64,000 nucleotides of DNA, from assembly GCA_024684435.1 (NCBI GenBank), contig JAIKWV010000026.1, positions 1 to 64,000 of the forward strand, in the 5' to 3' direction. Each line of letters begins with the position of its first letter. Position 1 is the first letter of the stretch. Below are positions 1 through 7,663 of the stretch, in pieces. The notes beneath the pieces are model-generated. The model was not told where the DNA came from. It was given only the letters and a program-made list of their open reading frames with translations, and did not search any database. A program made the translations under genes and the position numbers. Source of the DNA: Clostridiales bacterium. GTDB lineage: Bacteria > Bacillota > Clostridia > Oscillospirales > Acutalibacteraceae.

Positions 1-36
1 ATCGTTAAATTATACAAAGCGTTAAAATGCAAAAAC

Positions 37-72
37 GGCTCTGCAGGTTCATTTTTGACAACCCGCAGAGCC
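37..72 (-). terminator. Intrinsic terminator-like hairpin at the left edge
   Basis: GGCTCTGC pairs with GCAGAGCC, extended by a wobble and a GGTT/AACC step, and read leftward it is followed by GTTTTTGC. It lies beyond the stronger hairpin of the tRNA-Ser(GCT) unit, so it may be a second terminator for leftward transcription. An 11-base direct repeat (ATCGTTAAATT, at 1 and again at 76) flanks it; its meaning is unknown. Confidence 0.55.
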
Positions 73-129
73 GTAATCGTTAAATTGTAAACCGCAAAGC
101 CTTATGTATCAACGCTTTCAGCAAAAGAA

Positions 130-178
130 AACTGCACACCCCTCAAGATACGTATTGTATCAAAATTGGTGTGCAGTT
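130..178 (-). terminator. Terminator hairpin directly after tRNA-Ser(GCT)
   Basis: An 11-bp perfect inverted repeat (AACTGCACACC / GGTGTGCAGTT) encloses a smaller GATAC/GTATC stem. Read leftward it begins one base after the encoded CCA of the tRNA and is followed by a T-rich run (TTTTCTTTT), as expected for an intrinsic terminator of the tRNA transcript. Confidence 0.75.
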
Positions 179-179
179 A

Positions 180-270
180 TGGCGGAGAAGGGGAGACTCG
201 AACTCCCGCGCCGGTTACCCGACCTACGCCCTTAGCAGGGGCGCCTCGTCACCAACTTGAGTACTTCTCC
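180..270 (-). tRNA. tRNA-Ser, anticodon GCT
   Basis: On the minus strand the gene folds as a class II tRNA: acceptor GGAGAAG pairs with CTTCTCC, a long variable arm is present, the T arm contains GTTCGAG, and CCA is encoded (positions 182-180). The anticodon loop reads CTGCTAA, giving GCT for AGC/AGU serine codons. A second tRNA-Ser lies 67 bases upstream in the same orientation, so both may share one transcript. Class II shape plus anticodon make the assignment firm. Confidence 0.96.
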
Positions 271-299
271 ATGGTAACTGAAAATTTTATTAAGTTTCG

Positions 300-335
300 A
301 TATTAAGCATACAGCGCGGACTGTATGCTTAATAT
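300..335 (-). terminator. 15-bp perfect inverted repeat between the two tRNA-Ser genes
   Basis: ATATTAAGCATACAG and its exact complement are separated by six bases (CGCGGA). Read leftward it starts two bases after the CCA of tRNA-Ser(TGA). It has no long U tract, so it may act as a 3'-processing or stabilising hairpin or a weak terminator rather than a classical terminator. Confidence 0.6.
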
Positions 336-337
336 AA

Positions 338-426
338 TGGCGGAGAGAGTGGGATTCGAACCCACGGTGCCTTGCGACACGACGGTTTTCAAGACCGTTC
401 CGTTATGACCACTTCGGTATCTCTCC
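338..426 (-). tRNA. tRNA-Ser, anticodon TGA
   Basis: The minus strand folds as a class II tRNA with acceptor GGAGAGA/TCTCTCC, a long variable arm, a canonical GTTCGAATCC T loop and an encoded CCA (340-338). The anticodon loop CTTGAAA gives TGA (complement at 389-391), decoding UCA and, by wobble, other UCN codons. It is 67 bases upstream of tRNA-Ser(GCT) and is separated from it by a perfect inverted repeat. Confidence 0.96.
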
Positions 427-485
427 GTGAGGTACGCAAATAATGATATCACATGACAGAGAGATTGTCAACAGTTTTTTAGCTT

Positions 486-955
486 TTATTGCCGTGAAAA
501 TTTTAAGGATAATAATCCTTCGCAACCCTCATAAATATCCCTGTATGCCGTTTCAAAGTCACCGGTGTACCAGGGGTCGGAGACGTCGCCGGGTCTGTGT
601 GTGTAGTCCATCAGCATACTGATCTTGCCGTCCCTGTCGCCGCCGAAAATCCGCCTTACGCTTTGAATATTGTTCCTGTCCATGCATATAAACATATCGT
701 ATTTTCCGTAATCATCGGCGGTCAGCTGGACGGCTCTTTTGCCCGCGGCAGAGAGACCGTGGCGGGCAAGTATCTTCCTGGCGGGGGATAGACCTCCGCG
801 CCGATCCCGTTGAATACGTTTTCATTGCTTGTGGCGCTTGACGCTATAATGAACTCATCACTTCTGCCTGCGTTTTTGACCATATTTCTGAATATGATCT
901 CCGCCATGGGACTGCGGCAGATGTTGCCCAGACAAATAAACATTATCCGTGTCAT
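486..955 (-). pseudogene. Low-molecular-weight protein-tyrosine-phosphatase family, frameshifted
   Basis: The first part (955 to about 788) reads MTRIMFICLGNICRSPMAE, containing the CX5R phosphatase loop of the LMW-PTP family (C-L-G-N-I-C-R-S). The second part (from about 783 to 486) continues in another frame with the family-typical DPWYTGDFETAY, which carries the general-acid aspartate. One extra base in the G5 run at 783-787 would join the halves into a protein of about 156 residues, the normal family length. As written, frame 1 runs on for 17 unrelated residues and stops. A good ribosome site (AAAGGAT) precedes the ATG at 955. It sits 58 bases after the PHP gene and is probably in the same operon. 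A sequencing or assembly slip in the homopolymer is as likely as a true pseudogene. Confidence 0.8.
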
Positions 956-1013
956 ATTTTGATCCTTTTCTTCCTCAAATTATTTGATATCTTCCTGCAA
1001 TGTGCACAGAAAA

Positions 1014-1736
1014 TCAAAGCTTCGGCGGCTGTCGGAGATAATTTACAAGACACTCCGCGGAGCATTCCTCCAGTTGTATATAACGGGCGGCGTCGGGGAT
1101 GTTTTCAAGATAATGGGAGTCGGAATCCGTCAGCAGACGCATATTTTCAAGTATCGGATATTTGAGTATATATTCTTCACGGTCAGCAAGAGCGGTGAGC
1201 TCCGCATTGCAAAAGCCCATGTCCTCGGTTATCATACCAAGGTTCGATATAATGCTGAATGAGGGTCTGTCTATGTGGGCGGGGAAACAGACTCCGCCGA
1301 ATTCGGAGACTATTTTTACCGCTTTGTTCGCGGATATATCGCTTGCCACGTTGAGCAGATGATCCACCGTGCCGATGATATTATCATTTTCATCCATGAT
1401 AAGCTGATTGCCGAAAATATCCCGCGAATAGGATATTTTCATCATTTTTTCTTCAACGTACCCGGAAAAATTCAAAGCCGCTTCCACCGTGGAAAACAGA
1501 CAGACTATGTGTACTTCCTCGGAGGTACAAAGCTCCATGCCCGGCACCACTGTTATGCCGGCATTTTCGCCGACTTTAACGGCGGCGGGACAGTTCAGTG
1601 AGGAGTTGTGGTCAGTTAAGGCAATGATATCGTACCCTGCAAGCTTTGCCATGTTTACAAGGTTGTTAGGGCTCATGTCGTCGCTGCCGCAGGGGGATAA
1701 ACATGAGTGCATATGTAGATCGTAATAACATTTCAT
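1014..1736 (-). CDS. PHP-domain metal-dependent phosphoesterase
   Basis: The 240-residue protein is a stand-alone PHP domain. Visible metal-ligand motifs are DLHMHSCLSPCG near the N terminus, LTDHNS (about residue 42), GMELCTSEEVH (about 66), FPAHIDRPSF (about 153) and TDSDSHY near the C terminus, in the order expected for the PHP hydrolase fold. The start ATG overlaps the stop of the upstream DRTGG gene in an ATGA arrangement, implying translational coupling; there is no strong ribosome site of its own. DRTGG-PHP neighbours are familiar from clostridial hydrogenase-associated clusters, but no hydrogenase subunit is present here. The substrate (a nucleotide or small phosphoester) cannot be told from sequence. 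Confidence 0.88.
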   Translation of the reverse strand: MKCYYDLHMHSCLSPCGSDDMSPNNLVNMAKLAGYDIIALTDHNSSLNCPAAVKVGENAGITVVPGMELCTSEEVHIVCLFSTVEAALNFSGYVEEKMMKISYSRDIFGNQLIMDENDNIIGTVDHLLNVASDISANKAVKIVSEFGGVCFPAHIDRPSFSIISNLGMITEDMGFCNAELTALADREEYILKYPILENMRLLTDSDSHYLENIPDAARYIQLEECSAECLVNYLRQPPKL

Positions 1737-2059
1737 ATCAGCTTGGAGATCTCGACCGCAAGGCGGTATGCATTGAGGGCGGAGCGGAAAACGGAAACAT
1801 TGTTTTCCTTTGCCTTGACCAGAGCATTGCCGTCAAGGGCGGCGTTTTCGCTGAGTATTATGCAGGAAACGTCCGCAAGCACGGCAACACCGATGGAGTT
1901 GATGTTGCCCATTACAGTGATCCACGCGTCGCCGCTGTCTGTGCGGGACATCACCCAGCTGAGCAGATCTCCGCAGTATCCGCCTGTCACCTCGCGGTCA
2001 TCGGAGGACATATTCAATATTTCAAGATCAAGTTTTTTCGCAAGCTCAGAAGCTATCAT
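1733..2059 (-). CDS. DRTGG-domain protein
   Basis: A 108-residue cytosolic protein matching the small DRTGG-domain proteins of clostridia; diagnostic stretches are REVTGGYCGDLLSWVM and ITVMGNINSIGVAVLADV. The domain is thought to be a ligand-sensing module, also found in phosphotransacetylase and CBS proteins, with no known enzymatic residues. I start at the ATG at 2059, because GGAAAGG (2075-2069) is nine bases upstream; a TTG six bases earlier is possible. It is first in a leftward operon with the PHP and phosphatase genes and has a recognisable promoter (2095-2123). Exact function unknown. Confidence 0.85.
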   Translation of the reverse strand: MIASELAKKLDLEILNMSSDDREVTGGYCGDLLSWVMSRTDSGDAWITVMGNINSIGVAVLADVSCIILSENAALDGNALVKAKENNVSVFRSALNAYRLAVEISKLI

Positions 2060-2094
2060 AAGCAAGCACCTTTCCGCTTTTTATTTACAATAAT

Positions 2095-2123
2095 AATTTA
2101 TCATACAGGTGGGACCGTGTCAA
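2095..2123 (-). promoter_or_regulatory. Predicted promoter of the DRTGG-PHP operon
   Basis: Read leftward: TTGACA (2123-2118), 17-base spacer, TAAATT (2100-2095), about 20 bases before the GGAAAGG ribosome site. Confidence 0.6.
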
Positions 2124-2150
2124 CAAAATAAATGTTCAGGATATTTTAAA

Positions 2151-2356
2151 AATGCGGCTCCGGGTCGATACCGCGTAGAACAATAAATTTCCCGGGGCAT
2201 ATAATAAACCTGAGGGCTGACCCTCAAAATTAGGCGCGTACTGCCGGAGGTGACAGTGCTTGTCCTCAGAAAAGCCGCCGGCGAAAAGCGCGCGCCTGAA
2301 AATAACGGGCCGGAATTCATATTTTGCCGATATGTATTCCGACCTGCGGTTTTTGT
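2151..2356 (+). other. Foldable intergenic segment, candidate structured RNA
   Basis: This stretch between divergent genes is less AT-rich than normal spacer DNA and holds several nested complementary segments: CGGGTCG (2161-2167) with CGACCTG (2340-2346) as a closing stem; TGAGGG-CTGA-CCCTCA (2211-2226); AGGCGCG (2232-2238) with CGCGCCT (2291-2297) enclosing smaller stems; and GGAATTCATAT (2312-2322) with ATATGTATTCC (2330-2340), one mismatch. It ends in GCGGTTTTTG. The strand is assumed from this T run. I recognise no known riboswitch or housekeeping RNA in it, and see no convincing promoter of its own. Short reading frames here are unconvincing. Confidence 0.4.
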
Positions 2357-2366
2357 AATAAAACAT

Positions 2367-2395
2367 TTTACAATTTGAAAATAATAGTATATAAT
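2367..2395 (+). promoter_or_regulatory. Predicted promoter of the GDPD gene
   Basis: TTTACA (2367-2372), 17-base spacer, TATAAT (2390-2395). The ribosome site GGAG follows at 2415. Confidence 0.75.
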
Positions 2396-2427
2396 AAAGC
2401 ACAGGAAAAATTTTGGAGTTGATTTGA

Positions 2428-3282
2428 TTGTTGAAAAAATATCTTAAGTGGATAATAATAGGCACCGCGGTGATCCTTGTAGTGATCGGCGGTATTTTCC
2501 TTGTCAAGCATTTCGTAAGTAAAAAGGAAAAGAAAATAGAGCCCAAGGAGCTTATAAGTTTGTCGAAGGCTTCAATAGATACGGAAAACCTGGTGATAAT
2601 CGCTCACAGAGGTCTTTCGGCGATAGCGCCGGAGAATACGGTGTATTCTATTCAAGAAGCAAAAGACGCGGGGTTGACCATGGTGGAGTTTGATATCTCC
2701 GAGAGCCGTGACGGTACCCCTGTACTTATGCACGACAATACCGTGGACAGGATGACCGACGGAAAGGGAAAGGTCAACAGCTTCACCTACTACGAGCTTC
2801 TTAAGCTGAAATTCGATAACGGGGCAAATATAGAAAAGTACGATGACGTAAGGATAGCCACCGCTGAAGAGATATTGGAGATCTGCGATTCAGGCATGAT
2901 CACACCGGTAATTGAATTTAAAGATGTAAGTGATGAATGCGCGAAAAAAGTTTTTCAGATAATTGAGGACAAGGCGCTGCCCACCGTGCCGATAATCATT
3001 TCCTTTGACGGCGAAAAGCTTGCCAGACTGAAAAAGGAATATCCCGACTATAAATATATGTACCTTGTTTCAGAGGTAACGGATGAAAGTATACAGTTCT
3101 GCAAGGATAACGGTATGGGCATTGACTTTGAGGCGAGCAAGAATACGGATGAGGTCATAAAAAAGGTTTTGGAGTCCGAGCTTGATCAGGTCGCCTGCTG
3201 GACCGTGGATGACATAGAGCAGCTTAAAGCTCTTATCGATCTTGGCGTCAGGCTGATAACAAGCAACGTGTTTGTTCCGTAA
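2428..3282 (+). CDS. Membrane-anchored glycerophosphodiester phosphodiesterase family protein
   Basis: The 284-residue protein has an N-terminal membrane anchor (about residues 8-28), then a GDPD domain of the TIM-barrel phosphodiesterase fold. Family signatures are IIAHRGLSAIAPENT (catalytic His60-Arg61), EFDISESRDGTPVLMHD (metal-binding Glu/Asp and the second catalytic His) and VIEFKD. It should hydrolyse glycerophosphodiesters at the outer membrane face; possible substrates are deacylated phospholipids or teichoic-acid-like polymers. The start is TTG at 2428, nine bases after GGAG; a second TTG follows directly. It is monocistronic with its own promoter and converges on the XRE gene across a hairpin. 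Confidence 0.9.
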   Translation: MLKKYLKWIIIGTAVILVVIGGIFLVKHFVSKKEKKIEPKELISLSKASIDTENLVIIAHRGLSAIAPENTVYSIQEAKDAGLTMVEFDISESRDGTPVLMHDNTVDRMTDGKGKVNSFTYYELLKLKFDNGANIEKYDDVRIATAEEILEICDSGMITPVIEFKDVSDECAKKVFQIIEDKALPTVPIIISFDGEKLARLKKEYPDYKYMYLVSEVTDESIQFCKDNGMGIDFEASKNTDEVIKKVLESELDQVACWTVDDIEQLKALIDLGVRLITSNVFVP

Positions 3283-3306
3283 GCATAAAGGTCACCTCTG
3301 AAAAAC

Positions 3307-3337
3307 AACCGCAGAATTCGCAATGAATCCTGCGGTT
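3307..3337 (-). terminator. Hairpin terminator between convergent genes
   Basis: AACCGCAG/CTGCGGTT extended to a 13-bp stem with one mismatch and loop GCAAT. Read leftward it is followed by GTTTTTC, so it best fits the end of the XRE transcript; it may also stop the GDPD transcript. Confidence 0.65.
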
Positions 3338-3362
3338 AGTACAATTACTTGATTGTTATGTA

Positions 3363-3611
3363 TTATTCATCAATACCAAGCAGCCAGTTGACAGATACGC
3401 CAAGCACTTCGGCGATCACCTTAAGCTCAAAATCGGTCACATAACGAAGCTGACCTTCGAGCTTCGATAAGCCTGATGCGTTCAGATCAACGCCCTTTAT
3501 TTGAAGTTGAGTCAAAAGCGCCTTCTGTTTGATGCCAAGTTCCTTGCGCTTTGCTTCAATTTTTGCTCCGACGATGTTACGGTTGCCCAAAGCCTGCTTT
3601 CTGATTCTCAT
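3363..3611 (-). CDS. Small XRE-family helix-turn-helix regulator
   Basis: An 82-residue protein made almost entirely of one Cro/C1-type helix-turn-helix: a KIEAKRKELGIKQKALLTQL segment followed by GLSKLEGQLRYVTDFELKVI and the ending VSVNWLLGIDE typical of XRE regulators. No effector domain. A GGAGAAG ribosome site precedes the ATG. It is transcribed divergently from nicotinate phosphoribosyltransferase, and its promoter and a 21-base tandem repeat lie in the shared region, so autoregulation or control of the neighbour is plausible. That link is inference. Confidence 0.88.
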   Translation of the reverse strand: MRIRKQALGNRNIVGAKIEAKRKELGIKQKALLTQLQIKGVDLNASGLSKLEGQLRYVTDFELKVIAEVLGVSVNWLLGIDE

Positions 3612-3731
3612 TTTTTCTTCTCCTTCTTTATTTGAATTTGTAAAATAATAAAAAGTAACCGCCTGTTCCGACAGAACAGGGGCTGCGCATAAGCAATTGA
3701 GAGAATTTTGCTTAAGCGCTCAATTATATTT

Positions 3732-3760
3732 ATTATAGCAAAACTTTTTACAGGTTACAA
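3732..3760 (-). promoter_or_regulatory. Predicted promoter of the XRE regulator gene
   Basis: Read leftward: TTGTAA (3760-3755), 17-base spacer, TATAAT (3737-3732). The tandem repeat at 3765-3806 abuts its -35 side. Confidence 0.7.
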
Positions 3761-3764
3761 GAGA

Positions 3765-3806
3765 TTTCCGTTAAAAATTGTAAAATTTCCGTTAAAAGTT
3801 GTAAAA
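3765..3806. repeat. Two tandem 21-base repeats, candidate operator
   Basis: TTTCCGTTAAAAATTGTAAAA (with A or G at one position) occurs twice head to tail, at 3765-3785 and 3786-3806, with a single mismatch. A 21-base period is two helical turns, so both copies would face the same side of the DNA. They sit between the XRE promoter and the ribosome site of nicotinate phosphoribosyltransferase. The regulator that binds is not known; the XRE protein is the obvious candidate. Confidence 0.65.
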
Positions 3807-3858
3807 TTTAATGCTTTACTGCGTTTTTTGGAAAAATAATTTTATTTGGAGGTATTAT

Positions 3859-5304
3859 ATGGGAAAATGCGATCAATTCCATTCCTTGCTGAACGACTTT
3901 TATACCCTGACTCTTGCGGATGGCTGCTATGCTCAATTCGGAAGTGACACGGTGGTGTACTATGACGTTTTCTTCAGACGCATACCCGACAACGGCGGGT
4001 TTGCCATTATGGCGGGTCTGGAGCAGCTTGTAAATTATATCAATAATATATCATACTCCGAGGACGAGCTGGACTTTCTGAAAAACAGCGGCATAAGCGA
4101 AAAATTTGTCGAATACCTTCGTAACTTTAAATTTACCGGAGATATTTGGGCGGTCCCCGAGGGAACACCCATATTTCCGGGAGAGCCTGTCGTTACCCTG
4201 AAAGGTTCGCCGGCGGAGCTTCAGCTGATCGAAACCGCGGTTTTGCAGTTTATCAACCATCAGAGCCTTATCGCCACCAAAGCAAACAGAATAGTCCGCG
4301 CGGCGGCGGGTCACGGAGTCATAGGCGCGGGCGCACGGCGTTCCCACGGTGAGGACGGCGCAAGACTGGGAGCAAGGGCGGCTTACATCGGAGGCTGCAA
4401 CGGAACGTCATACGCCGGATCGGCAATGGAGTTCGGCATACCTCCGTTTGATTCCATGAATCACAGCTGGGTCCAGCTTTTCGACAATGAGCTGGACGCT
4501 TTCTGCGCCTATGCAAAACGATTCCCCGAAAAATGCGTGCTGCTTGTGGATACCTATGACACGTTGAGATCCGGCATACCCAACGCCATAGAGGCTTTTA
4601 ACCGTGAGCTTGTACCGAACGGATACAGACCTTATGCCATCAGGATAGACAGCGGGGATCTTGCGTATATTTCCCGTAAGGCAAGAAAAATGCTGGATGA
4701 GGCAGGTTTTCCGGACTGTGAGATCATAGCCACAAATTCCCTGGATGAGTATATTATCCGCGACATGATAATGCAGGGCGCAAAGGTGGATACCTACGAG
4801 GTGGGGGAGAGGCTTATAACCTCCGCGTCGTCGCCTCTGTTTGACGGCGTATATAAGCTGGCGGCTGTTGAAAAGGACGGAAATATCGTTCCCAAGATCA
4901 ACATCAGCGAGAACGTTACAAAAATAACTACTCCGGGCTTCAAAAAGGTCTACAGACTTTTTGACAGGGATACGGGCAAGGCGATCGCCGATCTTATCAC
5001 CCTTGCGGATGAGGTCATCGACGAAAACGAGCCATATGAGCTGTTCGATCCGGACTACACATGGAAGAGTAAGAAAATAAGCAACTTCGTTGCCAGTCCT
5101 TTGCTTAAAAAGATATTTGACAAGGGCGAAGTTTGCTACAAATGTCCCTCTTTGCCGGAGATCCGTGATTACTGCGAGGCTCAGATGTACACATTGTGGG
5201 AAGAGGTGCTGAGATTTGAAAATCCTCACAAGTACTATGTTGACCTTTCCCGTAAACTTTGGAATGAAAAGCAGAGCATAATCGAACAGATGCGCAGCAA
5301 ATAA
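3859..5304 (+). CDS. pncB: Nicotinate phosphoribosyltransferase
   Basis: The 481-residue protein matches the long clostridial/bacillary form of nicotinate phosphoribosyltransferase, which converts nicotinate and PRPP to nicotinate mononucleotide in the NAD salvage pathway. Recognisable stretches are LLNDFYTLTLADGCY at the N terminus, ARRSHGEDGARLGARAAYIG in the PRPP/nicotinate-binding core, LLVDTYDTLRSGIPNA and IRIDSGDLAYISRKAR. I start at the ATG at 3859, because GGAGG (3848-3852) is six bases upstream; an ATG at 3811 lacks a ribosome site. It is monocistronic and divergent from the XRE regulator, with a tandem 21-base repeat upstream. No NiaR- or NrtR-type site was recognised. Confidence 0.94.
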   Translation: MGKCDQFHSLLNDFYTLTLADGCYAQFGSDTVVYYDVFFRRIPDNGGFAIMAGLEQLVNYINNISYSEDELDFLKNSGISEKFVEYLRNFKFTGDIWAVPEGTPIFPGEPVVTLKGSPAELQLIETAVLQFINHQSLIATKANRIVRAAAGHGVIGAGARRSHGEDGARLGARAAYIGGCNGTSYAGSAMEFGIPPFDSMNHSWVQLFDNELDAFCAYAKRFPEKCVLLVDTYDTLRSGIPNAIEAFNRELVPNGYRPYAIRIDSGDLAYISRKARKMLDEAGFPDCEIIATNSLDEYIIRDMIMQGAKVDTYEVGERLITSASSPLFDGVYKLAAVEKDGNIVPKINISENVTKITTPGFKKVYRLFDRDTGKAIADLITLADEVIDENEPYELFDPDYTWKSKKISNFVASPLLKKIFDKGEVCYKCPSLPEIRDYCEAQMYTLWEEVLRFENPHKYYVDLSRKLWNEKQSIIEQMRSK

Positions 5305-5424
5305 GGCAAATGTTTACAAACCCGAAACAAAAAATATATAGGATATTCACTTAATTGAATTATAATCCGGAAGTATAAACCGTGATGATCGCGGAAATAT
5401 GATAACAGGGAAAGGAAGATATTT

Positions 5425-6117
5425 ATGGCAAACGAAAAGATCCTCGTCGTTGATGACGATACAAATATATGCGAGCTTCTCAGGCTTTATCTTGACAAGG
5501 AGGGCTACATCGTATCAATAGCTAATGACGGCGGAACAGCGATCAGAGCTTTTAACAGCCTGGAGCCGGATCTGGTTTTGCTGGACATTATGCTTCCGGT
5601 ACTGGACGGCTGGCAGGTCTGCCGTGAGATCCGCAAGACCTCAAATACACCCATTATAATGCTCACCGCAAAGGGCGAGGTCTTTGACAAGGTCCTGGGA
5701 CTTGAGCTGGGCGCGGATGATTACGTCGTAAAGCCCTTTGATACCAAGGAGATCGTTGCAAGGGTAAAAGCGGTGCTCAGACGTTTCAATGCGGACAAGC
5801 CCGAAAGCGGCGTAAAAGAGGTGGTGTATGACAATCTCACCATCAACCTCACAAATTATGAAATGTGCGTAAAAGGTGAAAAGGTGGACACGCCCCCAAA
5901 GGAGCTGGAGCTTATCTATCATCTGGCAAGCAACCCCAACAGGGTGTTCACCAGGAATCAGCTGCTTGACGAGGTGTGGGGCTTTGATTATTTCGGAGAT
6001 TCCAGAACGGTTGACGTTCATGTCAAACGCCTTCGTGAAAAGCTGGAGGGCGTATCCGATAAGTGGAGCCTGAAAACCGTCTGGAGCGTGGGTTATAAAT
6101 TTGAAACCAAGGAATGA
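5425..6117 (+). CDS. OmpR/PhoB-type response regulator
   Basis: A 230-residue cytosolic regulator with a receiver domain (residues 1-120: acidic triad D10-D12, phospho-acceptor Asp54 in LVLLDIMLP, Lys in the VVKPF motif) and a C-terminal winged helix (about 130-230) ending in DSRTVDVHVKRLREKLE and SVGYKFE. It overlaps no gene but is followed seven bases later by its kinase, so the two form an operon. The family resembles PhoP/WalR/ResD regulators. Five TTAACA-like hexamers upstream of the next gene (7664-7713) are a likely target. Ribosome site: AAAGGAAG. Signal unknown. Confidence 0.95.
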   Translation: MANEKILVVDDDTNICELLRLYLDKEGYIVSIANDGGTAIRAFNSLEPDLVLLDIMLPVLDGWQVCREIRKTSNTPIIMLTAKGEVFDKVLGLELGADDYVVKPFDTKEIVARVKAVLRRFNADKPESGVKEVVYDNLTINLTNYEMCVKGEKVDTPPKELELIYHLASNPNRVFTRNQLLDEVWGFDYFGDSRTVDVHVKRLREKLEGVSDKWSLKTVWSVGYKFETKE

Positions 6118-6123
6118 TCGTCT

Positions 6124-7659
6124 TTGTCCGGGATAAAAAGTAGTTTTCTCAGAAAATACAGCAATATAAGCTGGAAAAGCAAACTGTTCAGAAAATATTT
6201 CTTTACGATATCCGCAGTGATAATGGCAAGCATAGTTATCCTCGGCACGGCATTGACTGCATTCAGCGCAAGATACTGGTCCGAGGAAAAAATCAAGCTC
6301 ATGCAGGAGAACGTAAAGAACATATCCGTGGTCACATCCGATATGCTCAAGCCTGAAAGCGACAATGATTATATGGACACGCCCAGCACGAAAAACTCCG
6401 CAAAGATCCTTTTGAATATGCTGAGCACCATATCCACAGCTATTGACTCGGACATAGTGGTGTGCAATGTCAATACGGGAAAGGTCATTTTCTGCAAAGA
6501 ACAGCTGCATCAGAACATGATAGTTATGGGCAGCTGCGTTATCCATGACAATTACGTATTGCCCCAAAGAATATTGGATAAAGTAAAAACCGACAGCGTA
6601 ACAGAGATAAGCAACATGGACGGAGTTTTCAACGAGAAGAAATTCATTGTTGCCGAGCCTATCGTAATTGACGAAAAAACCGTGGGTGTGGTTTGCGCCA
6701 CCCGCAGCTTTGCCAACGGAGCGGAGGATTATATAACGGACATACTCAAAATGTTCTTCATATCCGCGGCGATGTCCCTGTTTATTGCCTTTGTGGTAAT
6801 ATATCTTATGTCCCACAGGATGATAAAACCCCTGCGGCAGATGGCGACCGCTACAAGGAGATACGCCAAGGGCGATTTCAGCTACCGCGTCACCATAAAG
6901 GGCAACGACGAATTGAGCGAGCTTGCCCATGCCTTCAATTCAATGGCGAGGGCGCTTTCCACAATGGAATCCTCCCGCAGGAGCTTTGTGGCGAATGTTT
7001 CCCACGAACTGAAAACTCCCATGACCACCATAAGCGGATTCATTGACGGCATACTGGACGGAACTATCCCCGAGGATAAGCACGAGCAGTACCTTACAAC
7101 AGTGTCGGATGAGATCAAGCGGCTTTCCCGTCTGGTCACCGGAATGCTGAATATGTCCAAGAGCGAGGCAGGAGAGCTCAAGCTGAACATAACGACATTT
7201 GACCTCAGCGATATGGTGTTCAAGACCCTGCTTTCCTTTGAACACATAATCGAAAATAAATGCATAGAGGTACGGGGACTTGAAAATATAGGCAGCGTTT
7301 ATGTGAACGCCGACGAATCCATGATAAATCAGGTAGTGTACAATCTGGTGGATAATGCTGTAAAGTTTACCGACACAGAGGGCTACATTGCCATCAACCT
7401 TCAGAAGGCGGAGGATAATTCTGTATTTTTCTCCATAAGAAACAGCGGAGCGGGAATACCCTCGGAGGATCTGGGCAAGATATTTGAACGCTTCTATAAG
7501 GTGGACAAGTCCAGAAGCTATGATGTCAAAGGCGCCGGCCTTGGATTATATATAGTAAAAACAATAATTGATATGCATGACGGCAAGATCAGCGTGGATA
7601 GTGTGGAGGGAGAATATACCGAGTTCTCCTTTGAGCTGCCGGGAGTGCCGGAGGGATAA
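6124..7659 (+). CDS. Two-component sensor histidine kinase
   Basis: The 511-residue kinase has a membrane segment near residues 25-48, an extracytoplasmic sensor region (about 50-205), a second membrane segment (about 208-230), a HAMP linker, a HisKA dimerisation domain with phospho-acceptor His294 in ANVSHELKTPMT, and a HATPase domain with the N box (QVVYNLVDNAVKF), the G1-like SGAGIP and the G2 box GAGLGLYIVK. All catalytic motifs look intact. Start is TTG at 6124, preceded by AAGGA inside the end of the response-regulator gene. Partner is the adjacent regulator. The extracellular region is long enough for a PAS/Cache-like sensor fold, but no ligand can be assigned. Confidence 0.94.
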   Translation: MSGIKSSFLRKYSNISWKSKLFRKYFFTISAVIMASIVILGTALTAFSARYWSEEKIKLMQENVKNISVVTSDMLKPESDNDYMDTPSTKNSAKILLNMLSTISTAIDSDIVVCNVNTGKVIFCKEQLHQNMIVMGSCVIHDNYVLPQRILDKVKTDSVTEISNMDGVFNEKKFIVAEPIVIDEKTVGVVCATRSFANGAEDYITDILKMFFISAAMSLFIAFVVIYLMSHRMIKPLRQMATATRRYAKGDFSYRVTIKGNDELSELAHAFNSMARALSTMESSRRSFVANVSHELKTPMTTISGFIDGILDGTIPEDKHEQYLTTVSDEIKRLSRLVTGMLNMSKSEAGELKLNITTFDLSDMVFKTLLSFEHIIENKCIEVRGLENIGSVYVNADESMINQVVYNLVDNAVKFTDTEGYIAINLQKAEDNSVFFSIRNSGAGIPSEDLGKIFERFYKVDKSRSYDVKGAGLGLYIVKTIIDMHDGKISVDSVEGEYTEFSFELPGVPEG

Positions 7660-7663
7660 AATG

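Noticed and set aside
2136-2546. 136-residue minus-strand frame overlapping the GDPD start
   Set aside because: It covers the GDPD promoter and signal region on the other strand and has no ribosome site or recognisable domain.
4408-5229. 273-residue minus-strand open frame
   Set aside because: Antisense shadow of nicotinate phosphoribosyltransferase; no domain recognised.
5641-6930. 429-residue minus-strand open frame
   Set aside because: It lies antisense to the response regulator and histidine kinase genes, whose motifs are complete; composition is that of a shadow frame.
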